Of a stretch of DNA of 64,000 nt, positions 44,788 to 56,212 are shown piece after piece. The stretch comes from Puccinellia tenuiflora. Taxonomy: Eukaryota > Streptophyta > Magnoliopsida > Poales > Poaceae. The notes below the pieces were generated by a model. It searched no databases, had not been told where the DNA came from, and was given only the letters and a program-made list of their open reading frames with translations. Position 1 is the first letter of the stretch. Every line of letters begins with the position of its first letter. The stretch is from assembly GCA_012064385.1 (NCBI GenBank), contig QRDG01001837.1, forward strand, positions 307,922 through 371,921, read 5' to 3'. The translations under genes were made by a program, and so were the position numbers.

Positions 44788-47066
44788 ATGGCCACCCACG
44801 TGCCAACCGCGCTCCGCGCAACGACGACCCCGAGCCCCACGTCGAGGAGCCGGAAGACGAGGACGACGACGAGGGAGCTTCTTCTCTGCACCCTTCCAGG
44901 GACCAGGGGGCTTCGTCGCAGAGCCGGGCAGCGCCGAGCCCGCGCACCGCGCTGCTCATGGCGCAAGAGCTGCTACGCTACCGCCCCACCGAGGCGGGCC
45001 ACGACAACTGGCTGTCGCGCATCACCGAGCTCGTCAACGCTGCTGGCATCTCGCCAACTCCGACGCCTTCACGCTTGTTGGTGCGCCACTACGGACGCGG
45101 AGGAGACCCAGCGCCCGGCGCTCCTCCACCTCCTCCGCCTCCTCCACCACCACCTCCTCCTCCACCAGCAGGAAATCCCCGCGCTGCGTCACATGCCTCC
45201 TCCCCGCATGATTGCCAAATCGTGCAGAGGACGGCTCCGAACTTGCGCGTGGAAAGCGAGCGCCAGAAGGAGCACAACAACCGCATTGTCGACGACATCG
45301 CCGCTGCAGGGTGCCAGAACTGCAACGCTCGCCGACGGCATCACGACATACGCCACCGGCTGCTCCGCCTTCACGAAGAAGCTGCGCAAGGTCGTCTGGC
45401 CAAACAAGTTCAAGCCGGACCTGCCTCCGCGCTACGATGGCTGAACCAACCCTCTGGAGTTTCTGCAGCTCTAAACCATGGCCATCTAGGTCGTGGGATG
45501 CGACGACAAGGTCATGGCCAACTGGTTCTCCATGGCCCTCAGGACTCAGCGCTCTCATGGTTGATGAACCTCCGCGACAGCTCCATCGAGACGTGGGAGG
45601 ACCTCTGCAGGCGCTTCGTGGCGAACTTCAAGGGCACGTACGAACGCTCCCTCACCTATAACGACCTCCGCGCAGTGCGCCAGAAGTCTGGCGAGTCTCT
45701 CCGCAAGTTCATCCAACGCTTCAGCCAAGTCCGCAACAAGATCGCAAATGTCGAGGACTCGCAGGTCATCTCCGCTTTCAGGGAGGGAGTCACGAACCGT
45801 AGGATGCTCGAGAAGCTCGGTATCCACGACACCCTCACCTCGGTGTCAAAGCTGTTCGACCTAGCAGACAAGTGCGCCAAGGCTGAAGAAGGTCTCATCT
45901 TCAAAAAGGAGGTGGACGATGATGACAAGTCCAAGAAGAAATCTGTCGAGAAGCGTAAGGTCACCGCGGTCCTCGCGGTAGAGCCTGACGACAAGCTACC
46001 TCGCGAGGACCCTCCAGCGGCAGAAGGCAAAAAGCAGGACAGTCGCATGTACTGCATCTACCACAACAGGACCAACCACAACACCGAGGATTGCTTCGAG
46101 CTCAAACAGCTCGCCCAGAAGCGCCAGCAGCAAGGTGACCGCGGTGGCCGCGGGAGAGGCCGTGGCGGCCGCATGGGCGGACGCTACAACAACAACTACA
46201 ACAACAACAACCAGAAGCCTCAAGAGAACCAAAACCCCGCCGGGCAGAACAACAATCTCCCTGACGATAATCCCGGAGGCTACCAGGCCCCAAGAGGGAC
46301 CATGGCATGCATCCTCGGCGTGGCTCAGGCGCCAAGGTCGAACAACCACTTCAAGCAGTTCTCCCGAGCAGTCAATGCTGCCCTCCCGGGGGTTGAGGCT
46401 GCACAACCCCTCAAGTGGTCGCAATACCCAATCGCCTTCGACTCCAATGACCATCCCAAGTCCACCAAGACTGTCGGCACCATCCCGCTGATATGCACCC
46501 CCACCATCAACAACATCACCGTCACCAAGACGCTCATAGATGGTGGAGCTGGCCTGAATGTCATCTCTGTCGAGACTTTCGAGCAGCTTCAGGTGCCCTA
46601 CGACCGGCTCATGCCCTCCAAACCCTTCTCAGGGGTAACTGATGGTCTCATCACCCCACTGGGGCAAGTGAGGCTCGCGGTCACTTTTGGCACTCGCGAG
46701 AACTACTACCGCACCGAGCTCGTCGACTTTGACGTCGCGTACATCGGGCTTCCATACAATGCCATCCTCGGCTACCCGGCCCTCGCAAAGTTCATGGCCG
46801 TCACTCACCACGCGTACAACCTCGTCAAGCTTCCAGGCTGCAGCGGAACCATCACCATCCAAGGCCAAGTCCAAGAGGCTTTACGCGCTGTCGATCTCGC
46901 CTACAAGGCCACGACAGCGGCAACCTCCACAGAGGATGACGAGGAATATACCCTCGAGAAGCCCGCGAAGAAGAAGCAGTTGTTCGTGCAAGGAAAAACA
47001 GCCACGAAGAAAGTGTCGCTTGACGCTGGGGGATCGGGGGCTAGCATCAACATACAACCCAAATAG
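44788..47066 (+). pseudogene. Element E gag (main part) and protease
   Basis: The frame resumes after the solo LTR. A Pro run is followed by the capsid region (SALSWLMNLRDSSIETWEDL, LRKFIQRFSQVRN), a modified zinc knuckle (CIYHNRTNHNTEDC), Gly/Arg- and Asn-rich stretches, and the aspartic protease (LIDGGAGLNVIS, then AILGYPALAKFMAV). Between about 45,330 and 45,555 the family-like reading (VVWPNKFKPDLPPRYDG) is in another frame and contains stops, so compensating frameshifts spoil this segment. It ends at an in-frame UAG (47,064-47,066), after which RT continues in the same frame. Confidence 0.85.
47064..47066 (+). other. In-frame UAG between protease and RT (element E)
   Basis: AAA-TAG-GAA, then ALVAFLRANSNIFVW in the same frame. 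Element B has the homologous UAG-GAA at 9,090-9,085. Confidence 0.85.
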
Positions 47067-49103
47067 GAAAGTGCGCTCGTCGCCTTCCTTAGGGCAAACT
47101 CTAACATATTCGTATGGACACCGTCAGATGTGTCCGGCGTACCGAGGGAGGTGATCGAGCACCACTTAGCCGTGTGTCCAAACACACGCCCCGTGAAGCA
47201 GAAAGCAAGGCGACAGGCGCCAGAAAAACAAGAGTTCATCATTAAAGAAGTAGAGAAACTGAAGAAAGCTCAAGTAATCCGAGAGGTCGCACACCCCTCT
47301 TGGCTCTCCAACGGCGTCGTCGTCCCCAAGTGCAACGGAGAAAGCCGTCTTTGCATCGACTACACATACCTCAATAGGGCCTGCCCCAAGGACCCTTACC
47401 CCATGCCAAGAATCGACCAGATCGTGGACTCCACCGCGGGCTGCGATCTCCTCTGTTTTCTGGATGCCTTCTCCGGCTACCACCAGATCAAGATGGCGAA
47501 GGAGGATGAGGAGAAGACAGCATTTCTCACCCCTTGTGGTGTGTACTGCTACACATGCATGCCCTTCGCCCTGAAGAACGCCGGTGCCACCTTCCAGAGG
47601 CTCATGAGGATCGCCTTGGGGGCTCAGATGGGGAGGAATGCAAAGGCCTACATCGACGACATCATGGTCAAGACTCGCCAAGAAGACACCCTCTTGAAGG
47701 ACCTCGAGGAGACCTTTGCGAACCTGCGCAAGGTGAATATCAAGCTGAACCCCGCCAAGTGCGTCTTCGGGGTCCCTTCAGGCAAACTCCTTGGGTTCTT
47801 CTTGTCTCACCGAGGCATTGAAGCAAATCCAGACAAGATTAGAGCCATCGAAGAAATGCAGCCACCTCGCCGCCTCAAGGACATGCAGCGCCTAGCGGGT
47901 TGCATTGCCAGCCTAGGCCGATTCATCTCCAAGTTTGGTGAGAGGGATCTGCCTTTCTTCAAGATCATGAAAAGGTCTGGCAAATTTGAGTGGACTCCAG
48001 AAGCAGACAAGGCATTTGAAGATCTGAAGAAGTACTTGGCCAGCCCACCAGTCATGGTTGCCCCACGACCCCGCGAACATCTGAAGCTGTACTTATCAAC
48101 CACTCCACAAACAGCGAGCGCGGTCTTAGTGGTAGAAAGGGAAGAGCCAGTACACACCAAGAAGGACGCAACCACCCCAAGCCCTGAACCTCCCGACGAG
48201 GAAATGGACCCTCCAGGCCCCGGTCCCCAAGCCGGGCCCACGCCTCAAGCAAACATCCTCGTCGAGGGCCAGCCACAAGAAAGTCTCCCCAAGGGACCTG
48301 AGGAGTCGTGCAAGGAGCCAAGCGCTGAGATGCCACTTATTACGCTCGTCGAGCACCCCGTGTACTTCATCTGCACGGTGCTACGGGATGCTCGTGAGCA
48401 CTACACCATGCAGCAAAAGCTCCTCCTCACGCTCCTCGTCGCTTCAAGGAAGCTGCGACACTACTTCCAGGGCCATCCTATCATGGTGGTCACATCATTC
48501 CCTCTAGAGCAGATCCTGCGCAACGCAAACGCCACTGATCGCGTCGCATGATGGGGTATCGAGCTACAGCCTTTCGGCTTGCAATTTGACACCACTAGGG
48601 TCATCAAAGGAAGAGCCTTGGCTGACTTTGTCGCCGAGTGGACAGACCCACAACAAGGAGAACCTCAAGAGGAAGAAGATCCGGCTGAGCCTCCAAAGGA
48701 GACAATACCCAGCCACTAGACCATGCACTTCGATGGAGCATTCGCGCACCAAAGCGCAGGGGCTGGCACCGTCCTAACCTCGCCTACAGGCGACAAGCTC
48801 TACTACGCCGTCCAGCTGGACTTCACCAACAACGACAAGGTCTCCAACAACAACGCCGAGTACGAGGGCCTCCTCGCTGGGCTCAGAGCTGCCATCACAC
48901 TAGGCATCAAGCACCTCCTCATCAAGGGCGATTCGCAGCTCCTCGTCAACTTCTCCAACAAGAGCTACAAGCCAAAAGACGACCACTTGACGGCCTACCT
49001 TGAGGAGGTCTACAAGCTCGAGAAGAACTTAAAGGGGATGGAGCTCATGCACATCCCACGCAAGGAGAATCAGGAGGCGGATGAGATCGCCAGGCGAGCA
49101 TAA
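47067..49103 (+). pseudogene. Element E pol, RT to archaeal-type RNase H, with nonsense codons
   Basis: RT runs from ALVAFLR through LCIDYTYLNRACPKDPYPMP, FLDAFSGYHQIKM and YIDDIMVKT. The first RNase H region lacks its catalytic Asp (LYLSTTPQT). A Pro-rich insert follows, then HYTMQQKLLLTLLVASRKL. The archaeal-type RNase H is FDGAFAHQSAGAG, NNNAEYEGL, KGDSQLL and NQEADEIA. The frame is unbroken but has in-frame TGA (48,549), TAG (48,717) and TAA (49,101). Two of these fall where Trp or Lys is expected, and G-to-A or similar transitions would explain them. Confidence 0.9.
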
Positions 49104-50542
49104 AGAAGAGAGGCCCAAAAGCCAGGAGTGTTTAAGGAAATGCTTCACAAAGCCTGAGTCAAACAGTCAAAGCAAGCAGAGGCAACGCAGGCAGCAGACA
49201 TGGATGTCGACGAAGAGCTCCCGGCACCACCACCAACGGGAGCACCAGACTCTGGTCCACCCTCAAGAGTTCTCCTACTGCTTGCCATGGTGCCTCAAGA
49301 GGCAAGCTGGATCGACGAGATAAAGGGTTTCCTGCATACGGGGGCTCTCCCTGAAGATGACGCAGAAGCGGAAAGAATCGCTCGCCTGGCCAAGTCCTAC
49401 TGCCTCATCGGAGAGAACCTGTATCGCAAGCGCCCCAATGGTGTCTCCCTGCGATGTGTCCCCACAGAAGAAGGCCAGCAGCTTCTCGAGGACGTGCACA
49501 GTGGAGAATGCGGCCATCACTCATCCTCACGCACCCTCGCGGGAAAAGCCTTCAGGAGTGGTTTCTACTGGCCCACAGTGCTCCAGGACGCCACTGCACT
49601 TGTTCAAACCTGTGAAGCATGCCAATTCCACGCCAAGCAAATTCATCAGCCAGCGCTGGGGCTCCAGACCATCCCACTCACTTGGCCCTTCGCAGTCTGG
49701 GGGATGGACATCCTGGGGCCCTTCCCGAGATCGCGCGGGGGCTACCGCTACCTCTACGTCGCTGTCGACAAATTCACCAAATGGGCGGAGGTAGAAGCGG
49801 TGCACTTCATCCCGACAAACTCAGCGGTGAAATTCCTAAGAAGCATTGCATGCCGATTCGGTGTGCCGAACTGCATCATCACCGACAACGGCTTGCAATT
49901 CACAAGTGGCACCTTCAGGGCCTACTGCGAAAGTCTTGGCACTCGGCTATTCTTCGCCTCAGTAGCACACCCACGAAGCAACGGGCAAGCTGAGCGAGCA
50001 AACGCTGAACTGCTCAAAGGCCTCAATACGGAAGCTTCAACCGTCTCAAGGGCTCAGGCAAGAACTGGATCGATGAGCTCCCTTCAGTGCTTTGGTCTTT
50101 CCGGACAACTGCCACCAAGCCAACAGGTGAAACGCCATTCGCCCTTGTCTACGGGGCTGAAGCAGTCCTCCCCAGCGAAATCAAGCACGGGTCTCCACGA
50201 GTCCTGGCTTTCAATGAGGATGACCAAGATGCGCTCCACAACGACGACCTGCTGCTGCTTGAGGGGCTGTGCCGCCGAGCTGCTACCAGGGCGGCAAGGT
50301 GCCAGCAAGCATTGCGTCGCTACCACAGCTGCCACATACGCTCGCGCACCCTCGAGACAGGCGACCTCGTCCTCAGAAGGATACTCTCCAGGGAAGGTCT
50401 CCACAAGCTCTCACCCATGTGGGAAGGACCCTACAGGGTCACGCACATCGCCAAGCCTGGAGTAGCACGGCTGGAGACCCAAGACGGCATACCTGTCAAG
50501 AACCCATGGAACATAGAACATCTCTGCAAGTTCTACCCGTGA
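49104..50542 (+). pseudogene. Element E integrase
   Basis: This stretch is in the same frame as the RNase H upstream, with a further TGA near 49,155. It has a zinc finger (GECGHHSSSRT...CEACQFHAK), a catalytic core (GMDILGPF, TDNGLQF, SNGQAERANAE) and, after one frameshift near 50,025, the tail with PTGETPFALVYGAEAVLP and MWEGPYRVTH, ending HLCKFYP. All three acidic core residues are visible, but the protein is interrupted. Together with the upstream stops, this makes E non-autonomous. Confidence 0.88.
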
Positions 50543-51629
50543 TCAAGTCACGACAGACATTTTTTGTCTCAAGAGGGACGCCCGAGCCGTCACCTCACCA
50601 AGCTTCGCAAAGCTTATCCCTTCACGAGGGTCACTCCATCTGAGCTCTCTCTACCACGCGTCGCCACGAGCCGCGAGAAGTCTCAGCCACATCATGTGGA
50701 ACCCCATGCCCAGACATGGCGGAATGTAACTTGGCTACTCCAAGTGTAATGAACTGTTGCATTTTGGCACAATGCGCATCAGCGCCTTTTATATAATATT
50801 ACTTCGGTAAGCTATTATTTTGGCAATCATTTGCGCTCACATTTTTCCCCATGCGCACCTCGCGAGCGGGGGCTGGGCATGGTGTCTGTGCCTCGGGAGC
50901 ATCCCAGTAGCACTGAAAAACCCAAAGGATCCGAGCTCTAACTCGTGAGCCAGCTCTCATGCACGTTATCTCACCAAAGAGCTCTGGCTCGTGGGCTTGC
51001 TCCCACGCACGTCACCTCACCAAGGACCTTGGTGCTCGTTCACCTCGCGAGATACACATAAGGAAACCTATGAGCGTGCGTGAGTTGTTCAACTATGCAA
51101 TGCTCATGGGTACACCTCTATGTTAACACAGGAAATGGGATGCCCTCAACAAGGCCGCAAGAGCAAAAACCATCCACAGGAAAACGCCTGAGAGAAAATG
51201 CCTCAACAGGGAACACGATACCCACAACGAGACGGACATCTCGCACAGCTAAGTCCAGAACTTAAGCTTCTCGCTGTTTTTCCCTTTCGCTGGTTTTTGT
51301 CTCTCGAGCCTCTTTTTCTCCCTTACGGGCCTCATGGGCTGCTTGTGCGTCAAAGGGGGACTCCCAAGCATCGAGCCTTGAGAGCCCTCACCTCTCTAAG
51401 CCTTACGCACCCCCCGGCCTTGTCGAGCCTAGACTCTAACATACCACAGCGGCGGTGCTAATGTGCTAAGTAAAGGGTCCTAACGACGTAGAGCGAAAAG
51501 GACATGAGCAAGAGATAAAAACCCTCGCGAGAGGCACACACTGGCATAAAACATGCAAGTCACACAGTTATTACAACACATAGCAGTTTCCAAAAGCTAA
51601 ATATCATATCCAGGCACAATTCGGGCAGC
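50543..51629 (+). other. Element E spacer between pol and the antisense gene
   Basis: No ORF is supported. It holds several CTCACCAA/CTCGCGAG motifs, TATA-rich 3' flank near 50,790, and a purine-rich GAGCGGGGGCTGGGC at 50,864-50,878. That tract is placed like the internal purine tract of element B after pol. Confidence 0.6.
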
Positions 51630-52246
51630 TCAAGCATCGATGTCGCTGGGTCCATCGCCTTCGGGAGTCCCGTCGTTCTCCTCCTCAGAGCCTTCGTCGA
51701 CCTCCATCGACTTGAAGTGATCGGCGTACGCCTCCGCATCCTTCCATGTCTTGGCGTGGCGGTCCGCAGCGTCTGGCCCCTCATCAGGCTCCGTCACACT
51801 CTTGAAGTCGAGGAGAGGCTCGAGGCGATGAAGATTTGTAAAGATGCGGCCAACCGCGACACAGAGGATCTTGCGGCTCTCCTCCTCGACAAGGCTGTCC
51901 ATGCTCGTCACGGCTTTCTCGAAGTTGCCCATGAGCTGCTCGAAGAAGCACAGATATGCCTGGATGTTGGCATCTCCCTCTGCTATGAAGAGGGGGACAT
52001 CGGCATCCAGGCGCTCCGCGACGGTCCGCGCACGGGCCACCAGGGAGCGGAGCATGCGGCGCTGCTCTTTCTTCAAGACCTCCGCGGTCTGCATGAAGGC
52101 TTGGGCCGCCTCAGCGAGCTCCACCGCAACTGGATGTCCCTCATATCCTCCTCCAAAGAGTGGAGATCCTGCTCCGCACGCTTTTGAACATCCCTTGCGG
52201 CCTTCAGGCGAGACTTGGATCGTTCCAGCTTCTCCTCCAGCTCCTT
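51630..52246 (-). pseudogene. Element E antisense accessory gene, C-terminal fragment
   Basis: On the minus strand, opposite to pol, a coiled-coil stretch (KELEEKLERSKSRLKAA) is in one frame and the following part (VELAEAAQAFMQTAEVLKKE to EGDGPSDIDA) in another, with a frame break near 52,130. The C-terminal module AYLCFFEQLMGNFEKAVTSM and RIFTNLHRLEPLLDFKS is followed by an acidic end. It corresponds in place and orientation to the antisense genes of element B. Element F cuts it at 52,247, so the N-terminal domain lies outside the window. Function is unknown. Confidence 0.65.
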
Positions 52247-53281
52247 TGTAACATCCTAGAATTAATATAAGTGTTATTAATTCCAAAAATGTGGGCCAAC
52301 AAAAATATTTATTATTTTATGTGTGATTGCTTGTATTTTGTTTGCTTGATGTGTGTGTTTGCTAAGTAAAAATATGGAGGAAGGAAAATAAATAGAATCA
52401 AAACATCAACACATAAAATCATGTGACAAGTGCCCCACAATTTTCTCTAAGTGAGAAATTAATATTTTCTTTCAAACTAGAGTTCAATGGGGTGACATGA
52501 TGATCACCTCCACTTTGCTCTTATATCTTTTCCCTCTTCAAAATATATTTTCAAAAATCCAAATTTAAAATTTTATTTCTTTCTTTATTCATTTAAATCA
52601 CAAAATGTGCTATGATGCACTTATCAAAAAAATTCCCATCATAGCACCAAAAATCCCTACTAATATATATGAAGCCAATTGTGGAAACAAATTTCAAAAA
52701 TATGAATTTAAAATTTGTTCAGACATTGTGTCGAACAGGTGGTGTGCACCACCCTGTTCTTCCCCAAACCGAAGCACAAACCGGATCAATCCGTGCTTGC
52801 CGTGAAAAATCGAGCTGGAGATTCACCCTATCTCTCTTCCCTCACCTTGTCGATCATCCTCAAGCTCCAGAGCCTCGTGGGAGTGCGCCATTTCGGCGAA
52901 TTTGGTCGCCGTTCATCACCATCGCCAGGGAGCACGGCCTCCTGTGGCCATGCCGCCATGCCGCCCCTGTGGAGGAGACCGTCCCGCAGCCCTAGCTAGC
53001 CCTACCTAGCCCTAGCGCCGCGCCTTGCCTCTCCCAGCACCACACCGCACCCCCTGGTCGCGCGAATTGGTCGCCCCCGACACCCACGCCCTTGCCAGAG
53101 CACGCCGTGCGCCGCCCAAACTCTCCCGAGGCCGTCCCCCACATCGAGCTCGCCCAGCTCGCCGCCAACCGTGCCCCTCAGCAGCCCGACACCGTAGCCG
53201 CCCTCGCACCACCCCTATGGCGAGCCCACGTGGCCGCTGGACCGCTCCCACGCCGTGTCCACCATGGACCGGCCGTCGGGC

Positions 53282-53288
53282 TATAAAA
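53282..53288 (+). promoter_or_regulatory. TATA box of element F LTR
   Basis: TATAAAA is set in GC-rich sequence. The same box is present in the 3' LTR at 63,156-63,162. Confidence 0.75.
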
Positions 53289-53794
53289 TGGCCGCCCGAG
53301 CCTCGCCATTTCCCCACACCCCCCTCACTGCCTCTCCCCACTACTCCACCCTCTCCCGTACACCGCCAGGAGGGCGGAGACGCCGCTGTTGGGCTGCTGC
53401 TGCCGCGGAGCTTCTGCGAGCTCCGCCACTGCCCGAGGTGGACGACGACGGCATCGTGGCCGTGCTGCCACCTTTTCCTCTCTTTTCCTCCCCTGACCCT
53501 CCGCCGTCCTTCACCGCCACCGCACACTGACCCTCCGTCCGTTTCTTGCACAGGGACGCCGCCAGGAGCTCACCGTCGACGCTCCGTGTCCGTGGAGACC
53601 GCACTGCCGCCACCGACGAACCAGGCCACCCTAGGATCTACAACTCCGCCCGCAGACTTCCCCGAGCCTCCGCCGTCGATTCCCGCCATCGCCGCCGTCT
53701 CCTGAGCCCTAGGTGAGCCGCTAGACCACCGCCACTTCGCCGGCCGCATGGTGGCGCCGCCTGTTTCGCGTCGTCGCCGATGCGTGCATCCTGA

Positions 53795-53818
53795 GCCGTT
53801 GGATCTAGATCCAACGGC
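53795..53818. promoter_or_regulatory. 24-bp perfect palindrome in element F LTR
   Basis: The left half-site is GCCGTTGGATCT and the right half is its exact reverse complement. It lies about 80 bp after the putative GTGAGC donor. Element G has a similar near-palindrome (GCCGTCCGAT, 4 nt, ATCGGACGGC; about 17,101-17,126) at the same place relative to its own GTGAGG. Confidence 0.8.
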
Positions 53819-54674
53819 AACTTACCGTTTCGATTTAAATTTGAGATATATTTAAAAACCTGAGGAACTCAGTACTGGACACCACTTTGAACTGCTATAT
53901 CTCGAGATCTACAAGTTCAAATAAATCAAACTAAAATTACCTGGATAGCTTATGGAATTATCTATCCAACAAAGTTAGTTTCACCCTGTTTGGATCACTA
54001 TCTAGTGAGTAATAATAAAAGTGCCACAGAAGGTTAAAAATCTAAACTTGTTTGTTTCTGATACTCTGATATTCCAATTAATGTCAAACCAATTTTTCTA
54101 GCTTAGTAATGTGATAACTTAGCTCCCATAATTTTTGTAGAATTAAATAATCATTATTAATTAATGGGCATCTGCTGAAAGAAAGAAAGCCTTTCTGAAC
54201 TAAAACATTTATAAAACCATAATGGTAAATCCAAATGAGTTAGGACCAATTTTGTTAGATCACATTTAATCAGTGTTAGTTACCCCTAAGAGGATTTAAT
54301 TTTTGAATACTATTAACTTGAGTGGTAGCAAAAACTAGAATATTGACTTACTGTATTAAAACATTTATACAGGGAGTTTAATAACTCAAATTAAATTAAA
54401 TCCAATTGGGTTGTCTTCTACACATCAGTAGCTTTCTATAGAATTTTAGTTCATATTTTTGTGACCAACAGAACCCAAGTTATGCAATTAAAACGTCAAA
54501 CCCTAGTTTCTGCCATAATTGTGACACAATTAAATATTGGTTGATTAAATTAAATTGAATTCAAAGTGTGTTACCTTGTATGTGCAGTAGCTAATTGTGG
54601 TGTTGATGATTGTAATGATGTGATGCTTGCTTGGTTAGTTTAGTGATTGTTTGTATTGTTTATTTATCGATTAG

Positions 54675-54749
54675 ACGAGAACGTTGCCGGAACCTACGAG
54701 GAAGGAGAATACTTCGAACAGCAGGAACCCGAGAACTTTGTTGAGCAAG
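54675..54749 (+). other. Exon-like block with GC donor in element F LTR
   Basis: A 75-nt block is bounded by CGATTAG and by GAGCAAG/GCAAGCT. One frame is open and acidic (YEEGEYFEQQEPENFVEQ). In phase with an acceptor at 55,872 it would end EYGDFYAN at the stop 55,923-55,925. No AUG in the frame was found upstream, so this may be spliced untranslated leader. Confidence 0.4.
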
Positions 54750-55475
54750 GCAAGCTACTTCACTGAGCTTGCATTTATATTCATCTATTTTGGTCACCTG
54801 CAATATTCAAAAGTATTCATGATTTTCGAAAACCTGTTTACAAAGACATGAAAACTATTTTGCCACCCTATGTAGAATTTTAGAGTAGATATTTAAAAAC
54901 TATAGGATGGGAAAAATATGGTTTATTCCAAACTCCTTTTTAAAGTACCTAGTTGAATTTGACATGCCGAATTGTCGGTATGGAAGTGGAGAAATGATGA
55001 ATGGTGATGTTTATGAAAAATGCACATTGTGTCCTAGTACTTACGTCGACCAGCCAATAATCTGTGCGACCACATCTACCCACATATGGGAAAGGGCGTA
55101 GTCATATAATTTGCTCAAATTAGTATGGGATGCCTCGACAACGAGGATGACCTCGTTCCATGAGGGGATGGTCATTGCGACCTACCCCCTGACCCGGGTC
55201 CTGGCAATCTGGTAGATTGGAGGATTGAAGATCTACCTTTGGGTCGCCGGATAGAATTACGAGTCCTCACATCTAGGTTCCTTGACGGAGGATCCTGTAC
55301 TAGGTGTCGAGGGAATGATGAATTCGTAGCGGTAGGGTCCTATACTAGCATGAGCAAGGGACAGACTATGGTCGGTGGCTCAACTTCGCATACACCTTGT
55401 ATGACGGGACGTGGCAGACACGATGAGTTACCGGATGGGTGTGGTAAAAGCGTGCTACCTCTGCAGAGGGTAAAA

Positions 55476-55499
55476 CTATTCGAATAGCCGAGTCCTCGG
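55476..55499 (+). promoter_or_regulatory. Paired 12-bp palindromes in element F LTR
   Basis: CTATTCGAATAG (perfect) is followed directly by CCGAGTCCTCGG (five-pair stem around TC), then ATATGGAC. It is homologous to the solo-LTR and element G pairs, with different bases but the same symmetry. Confidence 0.75.
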
Positions 55500-56200
55500 A
55501 TATGGACAGTTGGGAGGCTTTGCAAAGATGTGCAAGTTTTGGAAAAAGTTTAAGTAAGAGAAACAAAAGTGGAGATGTTGTTACCCAACTATACCAAATG
55601 GAGTGGTATGAGTTGTGGAGATAAAAAGACCATGATGAGATATGGTCGGGAAAAAGGAGGAGTTTTGGATAAATGATAAAAATGGTGATTTCTTTAAAGA
55701 TAGTAATGAACCTCTTCTTATCTTTTTCATCAAGGATATAGAGATGTCTAAATAAATAAAAGTGTTGTAGAAAGCAACTTAAAACTGGTGCATACTCACG
55801 TTAGGGGTAGTTTGCGAGTACAATTCCCATTGTACTCATATTGGTTTCGTCCCTGGCTATTGTCTTAGCCAGATCCCGAGGAGAACTACGCTGAAGCAGA
55901 GTATGGAGACTTCTATGCGAACTAGGGATCTTCATTAGTCAACTGCCTGTCAGGTCGTCGTTAGGACGCGTTGGACTTCTACTACGTAGCTTCCGCTGAA
56001 TGCTTTTGATTTGGCCCATGAAGGCACCTATGTAAGACTTGGTCTAAATGACCTATTATGTAAGACTTTAATTCGGTACTATAATGGATGTAAACTTTGG
56101 TATCCAATTCGGATTATGGGCAACGACAGACTAATCATGGGATCGTTGTGTGAACCATAATCGGGTATTTCGGACAGCTAGTCCGGGGTCCCCACAGAGT

Positions 56201-56212
56201 TGGTATCAGAGC
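56201..56212 (+). promoter_or_regulatory. Element F primer binding site (initiator Met tRNA)
   Basis: TGGTATCAGAGC lies four bases after the 5' LTR end. Confidence 0.93.

Larger units (their letters stand above)
42054..52246 (+). mobile_element. Element E: Tat-lineage gypsy element, 3' end outside the window
   Basis: The element begins with a 982-bp LTR with inverted ends TGTCGG/CCGACA, inserted after ACAAA (candidate duplication 42,049-42,053) in the RT of element D. Gag, protease, RT/RNase H, archaeal-type RNase H and integrase follow on the plus strand, then an antisense accessory gene. It is interrupted by a solo LTR (43,178-44,782) and by element F at 52,247. No second LTR is in view. 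Confidence 0.9.
52247..56196 (+). repeat. Element F 5' LTR
   Basis: This 3,950-bp LTR runs from TGTAACATCC to GGTCCCCACA. It contains a TATA box (53,282-53,288), a GC-rich segment free of ATG (about 53,310-53,712) ending in CCTAG/GTGAGC, a 24-bp perfect palindrome (53,795-53,818), an AT-rich stretch, exon-like blocks (54,675-54,749, and from 55,873), and paired palindromes (55,476-55,499). Confidence 0.92.

Noticed and set aside
45000..45180. Poly-proline run as an extensin-like host gene
   Set aside because: It lies in the N-terminal part of element E gag, in frame with capsid sequence.
53025..53705. 226-codon Pro/Arg-rich ORF in the F LTR (and its copy at 62,545-63,366)
   Set aside because: It crosses the TATA box, so most of it is upstream of transcription. 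The two LTR copies do not keep the frame.
56201..56212. Possible tRNA gene at the TGGTATCAGAGC sites (also 20,285-20,296)
   Set aside because: Only the 12-nt primer complement is present, with no cloverleaf. Its position next to the LTR explains it.
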